Positions 44,369 to 53,843 of a stretch of 59,688 nt of DNA are shown one piece after another. The stretch's first letter is position 1. Every line of letters starts with the position of its first letter. The translations under genes were made by a program, and so were the position numbers. The notes beneath the pieces are model-generated. The model made no database searches. It was given only the letters and a program-made list of their open reading frames with translations, and was not told the origin of the DNA. This stretch comes from an uncultured Alistipes sp. (GTDB lineage Bacteria > Bacteroidota > Bacteroidia > Bacteroidales > Rikenellaceae): contig CALUNH010000015.1 of the NCBI GenBank assembly GCA_944321965.1, forward strand, positions 1 to 59,688. The letters are read 5' to 3'.

Positions 44369-47002
44369 ATGATCCAAAAACTATTGGTTTTGCTGCTCTG
44401 TCTCACGGCAGTGACCGCAACAGCGAAAAAACCCAAGGACTCCGATTCGAAGAAAACGGAGAAATCGGCCGAAAAATCCAAGGAAAGCGCCTACGAAAAA
44501 CTCTTCAAGGAGAAACACACCGTGGCCAACGGAATGTTCCGGCTCCACGACGTCAAGGGCAAGCTCTATTTCGAGATTCCCGACTCGCTCTTCGGACGCG
44601 AAATGCTCCTGGGATCGACCATCTCGGAGATCTCCGACAATGCGGCCGCCACGACAGGATCCAAATCGGGAACGCCGCTTCACGTGGTCTTCACCCGCGA
44701 CGATCGCTCCGTACAGCTGCGCACGGTCAACTGCGAGAACGTCACCGACGAAACGGGGGCTTCGCAGGCCCTGGCCGAGGCCGTCAAACGCAACACCGCG
44801 GATCCGATCCTGCGCAACTACAAGATCGAGGCCTGGAACCCGGACAGCACGGCCGTCGTGGTCAACGTCACCGACCTGTTCGTGGCCCACGTCAAGGAGA
44901 TGTCGCCCTTCTCCGACTACGGCATCTATACCTCCTATACGCTCAAGGAGACCTTCCAGAAGGAGCGTTCGATGCTCGGGGAGATCAAGGCCTTCAGCGA
45001 CAACGTCGTGGTGCGCAGCACGCTGAGCTACCTCTTCACCATCACCCGCGGCACCCGGACGCTCCTCAAGGACCAGCCGCTGACGGCCGTCATGACCCGT
45101 TCGCTGGTTCTGCTGCCCCGCGAGGCATACCGCCCGCGCATCACGGACAGCCGCATGTCGGTCTTCCCGACCGGCAAGGTGCTCTTCAGCGAGCGGGAAC
45201 AGCGGGCCAAGGTCATCTACTACGCCAACCGCTGGCGCCTGGAGCCATCCGACCTGCAGGCCTGGAAACGCGGCGAGAAGGTCGAACCCAAACAGCCCGT
45301 CGTCTTCTACATCGACGACGGATTCCCCGAGATGTGGAAGAAGCACATCTTCGAAGCCGTCGAACAGTGGAACGAACCCTTCGAACGCATCGGATTCAAA
45401 CACGCCGTCGTGGCCAAACCCTACCCGAAGGATGACCCCGAATTCGACCCCGACAACATCAAATATTCGTGCGTGCGCTATGCCCCGATTCCCATCTCCA
45501 ACGCCATGGGGCCCTCATGGGTCGATCCGCGGAGCGGCGAAATCCTCAACGCCTCGGTCTACGTCTACCACGACATCATCAAACTGCTGAACAACTGGCT
45601 CTTTGTCCAGACGTCGCAGACCGACGCCCGGGTCCGGACCGCGATGATTCCCGAAGAGGTCATCGGAGACGGACTGCGCTACGTGATCTCCCACGAAATC
45701 GGACACTGCCTGGGTTACATGCACAACATGGGCTCTTCGTCGGTCATTCCGGTCGATTCGCTGCGTTCGCCGTCGTTCACCCGGGAGCACGGAACCACAA
45801 CCTCGATCATGGACTACGCCCGTTTCAACTACGTGGCGCAGCCCGGCGACTTCGAACGCGGCGTGAAGCTGACGCCGCCGCGGTTCGGGCTCTACGACTA
45901 CTACGCCGTGAAATGGCTCTACACGCCGCTTCCCGACGCCGCCACGGCCGCCGATGAATACGCCGTGACCTCGAAATGGATCTCCGAAGCCGCGGCCGAC
46001 TCGGTTTACCGCTTCGGGAAACAGCAGTTCAGCCGGACGATCGACCCGCACTCGCAGTCCGAAGACCTGGGCGACAATGCCGTCGAGGCCTCGGAGTACG
46101 GGATCGCCAACCTGAAGTACATCCTGGCAAACCTCAACGACTGGATCGGCGCCGAAGACCGGGACTTCTCGCAGCGCAAGGCGCTCTACAACGAAATCGT
46201 CACGCAGTACGTGCGTTATCTGAACCATGTGCTGGCGAACGTCGGCGGCATCTACCTGGCCGAGAAGATGGAGGGCGATCCGGTGGAGGCCTACCGCAGC
46301 GTCCCCCGGGAGCGCCAGCGCGAAGCCCTGCAATTCTGCCTCCGGCAGCTCAGGGAGATGAAGTGGCTCGACAACCGCGAGGTATTGCGCAACATGCCGC
46401 TGATGGTGGCTCCGTCCGAGACGCTCGCGGCGTCGCTGGTCGCAATCGTCGTTTCGGCGCCCGCCCGGGTCGCCACGAGCGCCGCCCTGGCCGAGGGCGA
46501 CGCCTACACCCCCGAGGAGTGCCGCAAGGATGTTTACGACTTCGTCTGGGCCCCGACCCTTGCGGGGCGTGTTCCCGACGAGATCGACATGATGCTCCAG
46601 CGCGAATACGTCCGCAACCTCAGCCTCTCGGCCGGTCTCACATACACCGCGACGGGAGCCCGGGAGACCAAGAAGTTCGTTGCGGAGGAGGGGCTGCTGC
46701 CCTACCCCGACTTCCTCGCGGAGCATGTCGCAGAGAGCAGGGCTCTCATCTCCTGCAGCCGCTGCTGCGACGATCCGTTCGAGACGTTCGCCGCGGCCCA
46801 CCGGGTCGAGACCGGACCGCTGTCGGGCTACTCGTCCCCGCTCCTGAGCTACTTCGAGCCCCGCAATACCGAGGCCGAGGATTACGCCTCGCTGCTGAAG
46901 CTGCGCACGATGCTGCAGTCGAAACGTGCATCGGCAAAGGGTGAGGCACGGCTGCATTACGACCTGCTGCTGCGCAATATCGAAAAGGCGATGACCAAAT
47001 AA
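44369..47002 (+). CDS. Secreted zinc-dependent metalloprotease (DUF5117/5118/4953 family)
   Basis: An 877-aa protein with a signal peptide (MIQKLLVLLLCLTAVTATA) and a Lys-rich segment. The N-terminal ~300 residues match the DUF5118/DUF5117 pattern (YEKLFKEKHTVANGMFRLHDVKGKLYFEIPDSLFGREMLLGSTIS). The catalytic domain has a complete metzincin site, HEIGHCLGYMH: zinc ligands His442, His446 and His452 and catalytic Glu443, with the Met-turn SIMDY downstream. The C-terminal ~350 residues are the helical DUF4953-type tail. It acts in the periplasm or outside the cell on proteins or peptides; the substrate is unknown. It is 12 bp upstream of a paralogue that has lost the site. Confidence 0.9.
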   Translation: MIQKLLVLLLCLTAVTATAKKPKDSDSKKTEKSAEKSKESAYEKLFKEKHTVANGMFRLHDVKGKLYFEIPDSLFGREMLLGSTISEISDNAAATTGSKSGTPLHVVFTRDDRSVQLRTVNCENVTDETGASQALAEAVKRNTADPILRNYKIEAWNPDSTAVVVNVTDLFVAHVKEMSPFSDYGIYTSYTLKETFQKERSMLGEIKAFSDNVVVRSTLSYLFTITRGTRTLLKDQPLTAVMTRSLVLLPREAYRPRITDSRMSVFPTGKVLFSEREQRAKVIYYANRWRLEPSDLQAWKRGEKVEPKQPVVFYIDDGFPEMWKKHIFEAVEQWNEPFERIGFKHAVVAKPYPKDDPEFDPDNIKYSCVRYAPIPISNAMGPSWVDPRSGEILNASVYVYHDIIKLLNNWLFVQTSQTDARVRTAMIPEEVIGDGLRYVISHEIGHCLGYMHNMGSSSVIPVDSLRSPSFTREHGTTTSIMDYARFNYVAQPGDFERGVKLTPPRFGLYDYYAVKWLYTPLPDAATAADEYAVTSKWISEAAADSVYRFGKQQFSRTIDPHSQSEDLGDNAVEASEYGIANLKYILANLNDWIGAEDRDFSQRKALYNEIVTQYVRYLNHVLANVGGIYLAEKMEGDPVEAYRSVPRERQREALQFCLRQLREMKWLDNREVLRNMPLMVAPSETLAASLVAIVVSAPARVATSAALAEGDAYTPEECRKDVYDFVWAPTLAGRVPDEIDMMLQREYVRNLSLSAGLTYTATGARETKKFVAEEGLLPYPDFLAEHVAESRALISCSRCCDDPFETFAAAHRVETGPLSGYSSPLLSYFEPRNTEAEDYASLLKLRTMLQSKRASAKGEARLHYDLLLRNIEKAMTK

Positions 47003-47014
47003 AACCTGCGGACC

Positions 47015-49618
47015 ATGAAGAAACTGTTGCAAATACTCGCACTTGCAGCCCTGGCGGGAGTGCTGCTGCCGCCGACGTCGCAGGCGGCCCGCAAGGATGA
47101 CCGCACCCGTGTCGCCGACAGCCGTTCAAACCGCAGGGAGCGGAAGAAGAAGGCCGACGACACGCCAAAACCCACCCCCTACGAGAAGCTCTTCAAGGAG
47201 AAACGGGTCGAGAGCGTCCGCGGCGGAGGGCTGGTCCTGCACCGCATCGAGGAGAAACTCTACCTCGAACTGCCGGATTCGCTGCTGGACCAGGGGCTGA
47301 TGGTCACCACGACGATCGAACGCACGGGCGACCCCGGCGACGGCATTGCGGGACAGCATCCCGTGAAGCCCTACCTGATCGAGTTCTGCCGCGGAAAGTC
47401 CGACACGCTGATCTACCTGCGGGAGTATGCCCCGGCGGTGACCATCGAGGGGAGTCCCGCGATGCGCCGGGCCATCGAGCAGAACCATACGGGCGCAATC
47501 GTCGGATCGTACACCGTGAAGGCCCGGACGCCCGACGGGAATGCGGCCATTGTCGACCTCACGTCCCTCTTCGTGGGCGACGAGAAACACATCCGCCCGA
47601 TCGACCCCGAAGGCGGCAATACCTACGGGGGATGGATGACCTCCAAGGCCGACTACAAGAAAGAGCGGTCGAGGCTCGTCGGAGTCGCCGCCAATCCGCA
47701 GAGCGTTTCGGCGCTGAGCGAGCTCTCCTACGGCACGACGGTCAGTTTCCTGGGGCTGTTGGAGCTTTACAGCGACAAGCCGCAGTCGATCGTCACCCGG
47801 CGGACGATCACCCCGCTGGGTGCGGCCGAGCCACGAAAACGGCTCTGCGACCAGCGGATCGGCACCTCGTATCGTGTCGTGCGGAGCTATTCGGACCGCG
47901 AGCAGGGTTCCGAACCCCAATACTTCACCTGCCGGCGGTCGCTGACCGACAGCGCGGGGAACTTCCGCCCGATCGTCTACTACGTCGACACGACGTTCGA
48001 TGCCCGGACCTATGCCGCCATCGAACGCGGCCTGCTGCTGTGGAACGACGCCTTCGCCCGCATCGGTTACCGGGATGCAATCCGGGTCCGCCCCATGCCG
48101 TCGGATCCGGGATTCAACGACGGGCTGCTCCGCACGAACTGCGTCCGGCATACGGGGACGTCGAATTCGGAAATTTACGCCGCATCGTGGATCGACCGCC
48201 GGAGCGGCGAGATTCTGGGCAGCGAAATCCTCGTTCCGTTCAACTATGCCGCCGCCATCCGGCGGCAACTGCTGCTCTCGATGTCGGCCGCCGACCCCGA
48301 ATTCCGGAGCGTCCGCCCGCCGGAGGAGCGGATTGCCGAAGCCCTGACGGCCCTCATCGCCCGCCATGCGGCCTCGACACTCGGCCTGAGTCCGAACCTT
48401 GCGGCCTCGGCGGCCTATCCGACGGATTCGCTGCGTTCGGCCGCATTCACCCGGGCGAACGGCTTCTCGGCCTCGATCACCGACGACGTGTACTGCAACA
48501 TCGTGGCCCAGCCCGGGGACAAGGAACGGGGCGTGAAACTCATTGCCGATGCCCTGGGTCCCTACGACTACCTGGCCGTCGAATGGCTCTACAAACCGAT
48601 ACCCGGGGCCTCGACCCCCAAAGAGGAGATTCCGGAACTGGACCGGCTGCTCTCCGGGCATGAAGGCGATCCGCGTTACTTCTTCGCACATCCCGGGGCC
48701 TCGCGCTACGACCCGCGCGTGGGGAACAACGACCTGGGCAACGACCTCTTCCGGAGTGCGGAGTATCAGCTGGACAACCTGAAGTACGTGGCCGCCCATG
48801 CGGACGAGTGGCTCTCGGAGAGCGACGGGGACTACAAATACCGGGAGGAGCTGTTGATGGAGATGGTCCAGCGCATCATCTCGCTCTCGGAGCAGTTGCT
48901 CCGCCAGGTCGGAGGGGTCTACATGACCCCGGCCTACGAAGGGCTTCACGATCCGTTCTGCACGGCGGTTCCGAAAGAGGTCCAGCAACGGGCCCTCCGG
49001 GCGGCGCTGGAGCTGACCGAAGCGGTCGAATGGATCGACAACCAGGCGATCACGCGGGATGTCTTCAACCGGGTCAAGGCCTGCTCATACCTTCAGGACC
49101 GGATCCTGCGAAACGTGCTGGGGAAACTCGGAGAACTGGACTTCGCCGTCTCGAAGAGCGACAATCCCTACACGACCGAGATGATGGCCGACGACCTGAC
49201 GGACTATTTCCGCCGGAAGATCTTCGCCCGGGAGGCGCTCTCCGGACACCTTTGCGAGATGCAGCAGTCGCTGCTGCGTTCGGTGATCTCGGCAGCCAGG
49301 GTACAGGACAAGGCGTCGAAGAGCCCGGGAAGCGCCTTTGCGGCAACCGACAGCGGTCAGATATCCGATCCGCGGTTCATTTCCGGCTTCTCGAGCGGAA
49401 CGCACCGGATGCTGGGCGCCGATGATGTTGCGGGCGCACCCTACGGGTTCCAGCGTCCGCAGGTCGCGGTGCCGTTCAGGGAGCACCTCTTCTACGGATT
49501 GCTGCTCGATCTGCAGGCGATGTACCGCCAGGGAATCAAATCCGCACCGCGGGCCGACACGCGCAACTTCTGCCGCTACATGGCCGACCGGATCGACCGG
49601 GTCCTGACGATCAAATAG
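47015..49618 (+). CDS. Catalytically dead paralogue of the zinc metalloprotease
   Basis: An 867-aa secreted protein (signal peptide MKKLLQILALAALAGVLLPPTSQA), alignable along its length with the preceding gene (PTPYEKLFKEKRV; AASWIDRRSGEILGSEILV; NIVAQPGDKERGVKLI). The region that aligns with HEIGHCLGYMH reads RHAASTLGLSP at residues 450-460: His to Arg, Glu to His, His to Ser and third His to Pro. The Met-turn SIMDY is SITDD. All zinc ligands and the catalytic Glu are gone while the open frame, signal peptide and surrounding blocks are kept. That argues for a selected pseudoenzyme, for example a partner, inhibitor or peptide-binding protein, rather than a decaying gene. Confidence 0.88.
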   Translation: MKKLLQILALAALAGVLLPPTSQAARKDDRTRVADSRSNRRERKKKADDTPKPTPYEKLFKEKRVESVRGGGLVLHRIEEKLYLELPDSLLDQGLMVTTTIERTGDPGDGIAGQHPVKPYLIEFCRGKSDTLIYLREYAPAVTIEGSPAMRRAIEQNHTGAIVGSYTVKARTPDGNAAIVDLTSLFVGDEKHIRPIDPEGGNTYGGWMTSKADYKKERSRLVGVAANPQSVSALSELSYGTTVSFLGLLELYSDKPQSIVTRRTITPLGAAEPRKRLCDQRIGTSYRVVRSYSDREQGSEPQYFTCRRSLTDSAGNFRPIVYYVDTTFDARTYAAIERGLLLWNDAFARIGYRDAIRVRPMPSDPGFNDGLLRTNCVRHTGTSNSEIYAASWIDRRSGEILGSEILVPFNYAAAIRRQLLLSMSAADPEFRSVRPPEERIAEALTALIARHAASTLGLSPNLAASAAYPTDSLRSAAFTRANGFSASITDDVYCNIVAQPGDKERGVKLIADALGPYDYLAVEWLYKPIPGASTPKEEIPELDRLLSGHEGDPRYFFAHPGASRYDPRVGNNDLGNDLFRSAEYQLDNLKYVAAHADEWLSESDGDYKYREELLMEMVQRIISLSEQLLRQVGGVYMTPAYEGLHDPFCTAVPKEVQQRALRAALELTEAVEWIDNQAITRDVFNRVKACSYLQDRILRNVLGKLGELDFAVSKSDNPYTTEMMADDLTDYFRRKIFAREALSGHLCEMQQSLLRSVISAARVQDKASKSPGSAFAATDSGQISDPRFISGFSSGTHRMLGADDVAGAPYGFQRPQVAVPFREHLFYGLLLDLQAMYRQGIKSAPRADTRNFCRYMADRIDRVLTIK

Positions 49619-49639
49619 CCCGTCCCGAACAAACATCGA

Positions 49640-49675
49640 AAAGGCGGCTGCAATCTCCGGATTGCAGCCGCCTTT
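49640..49675 (+). terminator. Terminator of the metalloprotease pair
   Basis: A 16-bp stem (49640-49655 with 49660-49675) and a TCCG loop, 21 bp after the stop, ending in CCTTT. A short T-run makes it moderate. Confidence 0.75.
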
Positions 49676-49798
49676 CATTGTCGGCCGGGCGTCGGAAGAG
49701 TGCCGGGAGAGTGCAGAGAAACCGGATGGCGCAGAAAATGGCGGCGTATCATGGTCCGAGCCGAGATTCCGGGCCCACCGGGGCCACCGTCCATACAC

Positions 49799-49840
49799 AA
49801 AAAAACGAGCACCGAGGTTACCCCAGGAACCCCGGTGCTC
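49799..49840 (-). terminator. Terminator of the SusCD/DUF4843/PKD operon
   Basis: GAGCACCG (49807-49814) pairs with CGGTGCTC (49833-49840), with an inner GGTT/AACC pairing. On the minus strand the hairpin is followed by seven T (49805-49799). It lies just past the PKD-like gene stop. Confidence 0.8.
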
Positions 49841-49866
49841 TTACAAGAGCCCGTCCCAACTCGTGG

Positions 49867-51447
49867 CTACTTGTATAATCCGACGACGGTATAGTCCAGG
49901 ATCTTGCCGAAACCGTCGAACACGAGTTCGTTTGCGGCATCGAGCTGTCCGCTACCGTAATTGATCTGGGGCACGACATGGATCTTGTCGTTCATGTCGT
50001 CCTTCGACGTCACGACCACCACGGCGCGGCTGTTCCACTCCAGCGAGGCGTTGTCGTCGTTATTCTCCATGGCGAAGAAACCCTGCAGATAGAGCCGTGC
50101 CAGCGTAATATGCTCACCGGCCGGGGCTTCGTAGACGGGATTCTCGTCGAACTGCACCGACCCGGTCTCGAAGATCGTCTTGTAGATAGCCTCGGGCGTT
50201 GCCACGTAAAGGACCGGTTCGCGGAGCGAGAAGAAGATCGACACGGCCTTTTCCAGATAGGGTGCAAGCGCATCGGGCAGGTCGTAGATAAACTTGGCCG
50301 TAGGCGGTTTCACGGATGAAAGTGCCGAAACGTTCCCGAAGGAGTAGATCCGATACTTGTTGTCGGCATCGTCGCGCATCAGCATGACATGCGTCGTGGC
50401 ATCGACACTGATTCCACCTGCCACACTGTTCAGTCCGGGGGCATTGCCCGGATCGAACGGAGTTCCCCCGACACTCGGGCAGACCCCGAACGTGGTATTG
50501 CGGCCATAGCAGAATTTACCCTGCACCTTGTCGTAGAAGATCGTACTCGGACTCCGCGTATAGGAAGATGCCGAATGCGACGAGAAGACACAGTTGTCGA
50601 CACTCATGCCCACGGTCTCGCTGATGGGGGTCGAAAGGCGGTCGCGGCTGAGCATCTCTTCGTAGATGTCGCCGTCGTTGAGAATCATCGTACACTGGTA
50701 GGTACTTACCATCTGCTGCACGTTGAAGACCTCGGGCAGATAGACGAAAACATCGTCCTTATGGGCGAGAATCTCATAATAGTCGGTCTCGATCCGCATC
50801 AGGTCGTCCTGCGTCGCGGCCCAGAAGATATTCTGGCCGTTGCTCTTGGCATAGGTGTAGAGCAGGTGGGTGATCAGCGACGGGAACGGCTCGCCGTTCG
50901 CGGATTCGATCAGTCCCTTCTTGATCGTTCCCGCGGCCTCTCCGGCATATTGCTCCGTGAGTTTCGGGTGCATGATCAACCCCACGTCGGAGGTCTTGCC
51001 GTCGGTGGTATAACCCACCAGAATGCCCTCGCCGTACTGGGCCGTCACGAAAAGGTCCCACTTGTACTGGCTCTGCAGCCCGTATTCGGGATCGGTCACC
51101 GTCAGGGCGAACAGATAGCCGTAGGACGAGATCGGAAGGTCGATCACCTCGTGGAACTCCTCGGTCGTGGCCAGCACGACGGGCACCACGTCGTTATCCT
51201 TGGTGCTCACCGTCCATTCGAACTGGAGGCCTTCGGGGTTCTCCACCCCCGCCTTCCGGAAACGCAGCCCCTCCACATCGAGTTGGCTGCCGTGTACCAC
51301 GGTCAGACTCGTCGCAATGGCCTCCGGCACCTCGATCTCGATGAGCGGGATGTCCTCGGTCTGCAACTTGCTCTTGTCTTCGTAACAGGAGACGGCCGAC
51401 AGGCCGACCCCGGTCACCATCAACAGATATGTGATGAATCGTTTCAT
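49867..51447 (-). CDS. PKD-like family lipoprotein
   Basis: A 526-aa lipoprotein (Cys21, SAVSC). The start of the mature protein (CYEDKSKLQTEDIPLIEIEVPEA) and the following Ig-like region (LQFEWTVSTKDNDVVPVVLATTEEFHEVIDLP; LFALTVTDPEYGLQSQYKWDLFV) match the PKD-like lipoproteins that accompany SusCD-DUF4843 sets. The C-terminal ~350 residues resemble an irregular propeller with no catalytic motif. It is the last gene of the set and follows DUF4843 by 19 bp. It is probably a surface ligand-binding accessory of the transporter. The ligand is unknown. Confidence 0.8.
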   Translation of the reverse strand: MKRFITYLLMVTGVGLSAVSCYEDKSKLQTEDIPLIEIEVPEAIATSLTVVHGSQLDVEGLRFRKAGVENPEGLQFEWTVSTKDNDVVPVVLATTEEFHEVIDLPISSYGYLFALTVTDPEYGLQSQYKWDLFVTAQYGEGILVGYTTDGKTSDVGLIMHPKLTEQYAGEAAGTIKKGLIESANGEPFPSLITHLLYTYAKSNGQNIFWAATQDDLMRIETDYYEILAHKDDVFVYLPEVFNVQQMVSTYQCTMILNDGDIYEEMLSRDRLSTPISETVGMSVDNCVFSSHSASSYTRSPSTIFYDKVQGKFCYGRNTTFGVCPSVGGTPFDPGNAPGLNSVAGGISVDATTHVMLMRDDADNKYRIYSFGNVSALSSVKPPTAKFIYDLPDALAPYLEKAVSIFFSLREPVLYVATPEAIYKTIFETGSVQFDENPVYEAPAGEHITLARLYLQGFFAMENNDDNASLEWNSRAVVVVTSKDDMNDKIHVVPQINYGSGQLDAANELVFDGFGKILDYTVVGLYK

Positions 51448-51466
51448 AATCGTGCGTTGTTAGGGT

Positions 51467-52264
51467 TTATTTCTCTCTGACGGTCACCTCCTGGCCCTTC
51501 AGGCTGCCGGATTCGTGTATGCGGGTCTGGCCGGGGTTCTCGGCCTTCCACTGATCGTACCAGTCCTGAAGCTTGGCCCGCCAGGCATCGAGATAGTAGC
51601 TGTAATCGGTCGTATAGTCGGGCAGAGTCTCCCAGCCGAAGGCATCGACGAGCAGCTGGTGTCCGGCCTGACTGTAGGCATCGGAGAGCGAGCTGGTTGC
51701 GGAGAGTTCCGAATTGATGAAGGTGTTGTATATTTTCCACTGCGACGAGGAGACGGGCCGCGGCAGCATGTTGTGCCACGAAACATGGGCCTTCAGATAA
51801 CCGGCGAGCCCGATTCCCAGATCGGGCGAATCGGTCAGTTCGAGCACCAGGGCCCGCTCTTCGGCGTCGAGTTCGGGCGTGCGGGCCACCCGGATGCGGA
51901 TGGCGCCGTAGCTCTCCCCGGCAGGGACCGTGGCGCCGAGGACCGCATAGTCGCTTTCGGAAGCCGTGGTACCCTCGTCCAGAATCCGGTATCCGATCTG
52001 GCGGTCGGCGGAACCCGCACCGCCGATCAGCTTCACCGGCACCTCGATCACGGCCGATTCGGCCCCTTCGGGCTGCTGCTTGAAGGTCAGCGAGGCGTAG
52101 AAGGTGCTGTCCGCCGTCGAATAACCGGGATAGCGGTTTGTTTCATCCTTCGTGGCTCCGGGGAAGCAGACCCGGCCCTGCGACATGTCGTAGCGCATCG
52201 GGTCGTCCTTTTCGCAGCCGCCCAGCACGGCGGCCGCCAGCAGGATATAACCTATCTTTTTCAT
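51467..52264 (-). CDS. DUF4843 lipoprotein
   Basis: A 265-aa lipoprotein (Cys17, LGGC). The N-terminal portion matches DUF4843: STFYASLTFKQQPEGAESAVIEVPVKLIG, DRQIGYRILDEGTTASESDY and the strand VPAGESYGAIRIRVAR, followed by the more helical C-terminal region SQWKIYNTFINSELS and YSYYLDAWRAKLQDWYDQWK. Members are small surface-exposed partners found directly after susD and before the PKD-like gene, as here. The molecular role is unknown; a SusE-like ligand-binding role is inferred from position. Confidence 0.85.
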   Translation of the reverse strand: MKKIGYILLAAAVLGGCEKDDPMRYDMSQGRVCFPGATKDETNRYPGYSTADSTFYASLTFKQQPEGAESAVIEVPVKLIGGAGSADRQIGYRILDEGTTASESDYAVLGATVPAGESYGAIRIRVARTPELDAEERALVLELTDSPDLGIGLAGYLKAHVSWHNMLPRPVSSSQWKIYNTFINSELSATSSLSDAYSQAGHQLLVDAFGWETLPDYTTDYSYYLDAWRAKLQDWYDQWKAENPGQTRIHESGSLKGQEVTVREK

Positions 52265-52291
52265 AGCTTGCGAATCATTTGAACGTTAGAC

Positions 52292-53830
52292 TTACTGAAC
52301 GCGCCCCGACTGCACCTCGAATTCGGGATAAGGCAGCATGTAGGTCGCATCGCCGACGGGGCTCTTGAGCCCGACGTCGCTCTGACGCGGGAGCTTCTCA
52401 TACCCGAGGCGCTTGAAGAAGTAGAAGGCCACGCCCTCGCAGATGAACTCCTTGCGGTACTCCTTGTCGATCTCGGTCATCATCCCTTCGGCATCGAGAT
52501 CCGGGCTGAGGTCCTCGTAGACGGCACGGGCCTCGCGCACCTCGTCGAGCAGCGCCCGGGCCTTTTCGAGATCCGGTTCCGGACCCCGGACATAGCACTC
52601 GGCGGCCATGTAGTAGAGCTCCGGGAGGCGGATCAGCGGCAACAGATCCTTGTACGCATAGTTTGCTCCGGTGGAGGTCGTCTGGTAGAGTTTCGACGGC
52701 GTCTTGGTCCCTTCGGGCCAGTATTCCACGTTGTGATACAGCAGCTTGTAGCGGCAGTCGGAAATCCCGACACCCTTGATTTCGTAGAGGTTGTCGGCGA
52801 TGGAGTTGGTGATGCACAGCGTCCGGTACTGGCGGTCGTCCTGCGAATACTCGCGGTTGAGGTTCGTAGCGATCGCCTGTTCCAGATTGACGACATTCAG
52901 CGCGAAAAGATGCTCGTCGGGGAAACACATGTGCGTCGTGGGCACGACATCCGCCTTGGTGAAGACGATCTGCGTGGAACCGCCGCTTCCCGCGAGGGTT
53001 TTCAACTCGGCGATCGTCTCTTCCGCCACCGTGCGGGCCTGCCGCAGGCTCTCCGGGCTCCCCTCCCACATGCAGACCCGGGCCAGCAGCGCCCGGACGG
53101 CATAGTAGTTCAGGTGCTGTTGGCGGTAGTCGTAGAAGTGGTCGACATTGGCCTCGGCGTAGATATCCGACGGATAACGGTTGCGGATCGGGTCGATCTC
53201 CAGCAGGGCGGACGCCTCGTTCAGATCCGCAACCAGATTGCGGATCGTCTGCGCATAGCTCAGCTGCGGCGCGATCTCCTTCTCGACAGCCGTCACATAG
53301 GGGACGGTCACGCGGCTCTCCAGGTCACTGCGCCCGGCGAGATTGCTGCACCCGAACAGGCGCATCAGATCGAAGTGCATGTAGGCCCTCACGGCCAGCA
53401 GTTCGCCCTTGATGATGCGGTAATTGATCGAATCGAGCTGCGTCCGGTTGCGGTCGATGTAGTCGAGCGCCTCGTTCGTATTGACAATGACCGAGTAGGC
53501 TGCGGCCCAGACCTTCTCGATGACGGGAGAGGATTTCGTCGACGTATAGTTGTAGCGGTCGAGGTCGTAATCGTCGGCCGCGGAGTTTTTCCGGGCGTCG
53601 TACTGGCGTCCGAGCATGTCGAGCATGTGCCAGGTAAGGTTCTCCCCGTAGAGGTTCTCGTCGGTCATGGCGATGTAGCACCCCAGCAGGGTCTGCTGGA
53701 ACCCGTCGGCCGAAGAGTAGTGGTCCTCGGCACGGATCTCCGAGGGCGGCGTCACGTCGAGCCAGTTCTCGCACGAGGCGGCGAGCAGCCCCACGACGGC
53801 AAGGAACGAAAGTCGTATGCTGTTTTTCAT
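52292..53830 (-). CDS. SusD/RagB-family lipoprotein (sigma/FecR-linked locus)
   Basis: A 512-aa lipoprotein (Cys20, LLAASC). SusD signatures are ENWLDVTPPSEIRAEDHYSSADGFQQTLLGCYIAM, IIKGELLAVRAYMHFDLMRLFG, YAVRALLARVCMWEG, and LPLIRLPELYYMAAECYVRG with MTEIDKEYRKEFICEGVAFYFFKRLGY. It lies 13 bp after its SusC partner. Like RagB it could capture peptides rather than sugars, because no glycoside hydrolase is present in this locus. If the susC frameshift abolishes the transporter, this protein would still be made unless polarity reduces it. Confidence 0.93.
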   Translation of the reverse strand: MKNSIRLSFLAVVGLLAASCENWLDVTPPSEIRAEDHYSSADGFQQTLLGCYIAMTDENLYGENLTWHMLDMLGRQYDARKNSAADDYDLDRYNYTSTKSSPVIEKVWAAAYSVIVNTNEALDYIDRNRTQLDSINYRIIKGELLAVRAYMHFDLMRLFGCSNLAGRSDLESRVTVPYVTAVEKEIAPQLSYAQTIRNLVADLNEASALLEIDPIRNRYPSDIYAEANVDHFYDYRQQHLNYYAVRALLARVCMWEGSPESLRQARTVAEETIAELKTLAGSGGSTQIVFTKADVVPTTHMCFPDEHLFALNVVNLEQAIATNLNREYSQDDRQYRTLCITNSIADNLYEIKGVGISDCRYKLLYHNVEYWPEGTKTPSKLYQTTSTGANYAYKDLLPLIRLPELYYMAAECYVRGPEPDLEKARALLDEVREARAVYEDLSPDLDAEGMMTEIDKEYRKEFICEGVAFYFFKRLGYEKLPRQSDVGLKSPVGDATYMLPYPEFEVQSGRVQ

Positions 53831-53843
53831 GATCTGTGCGTTT

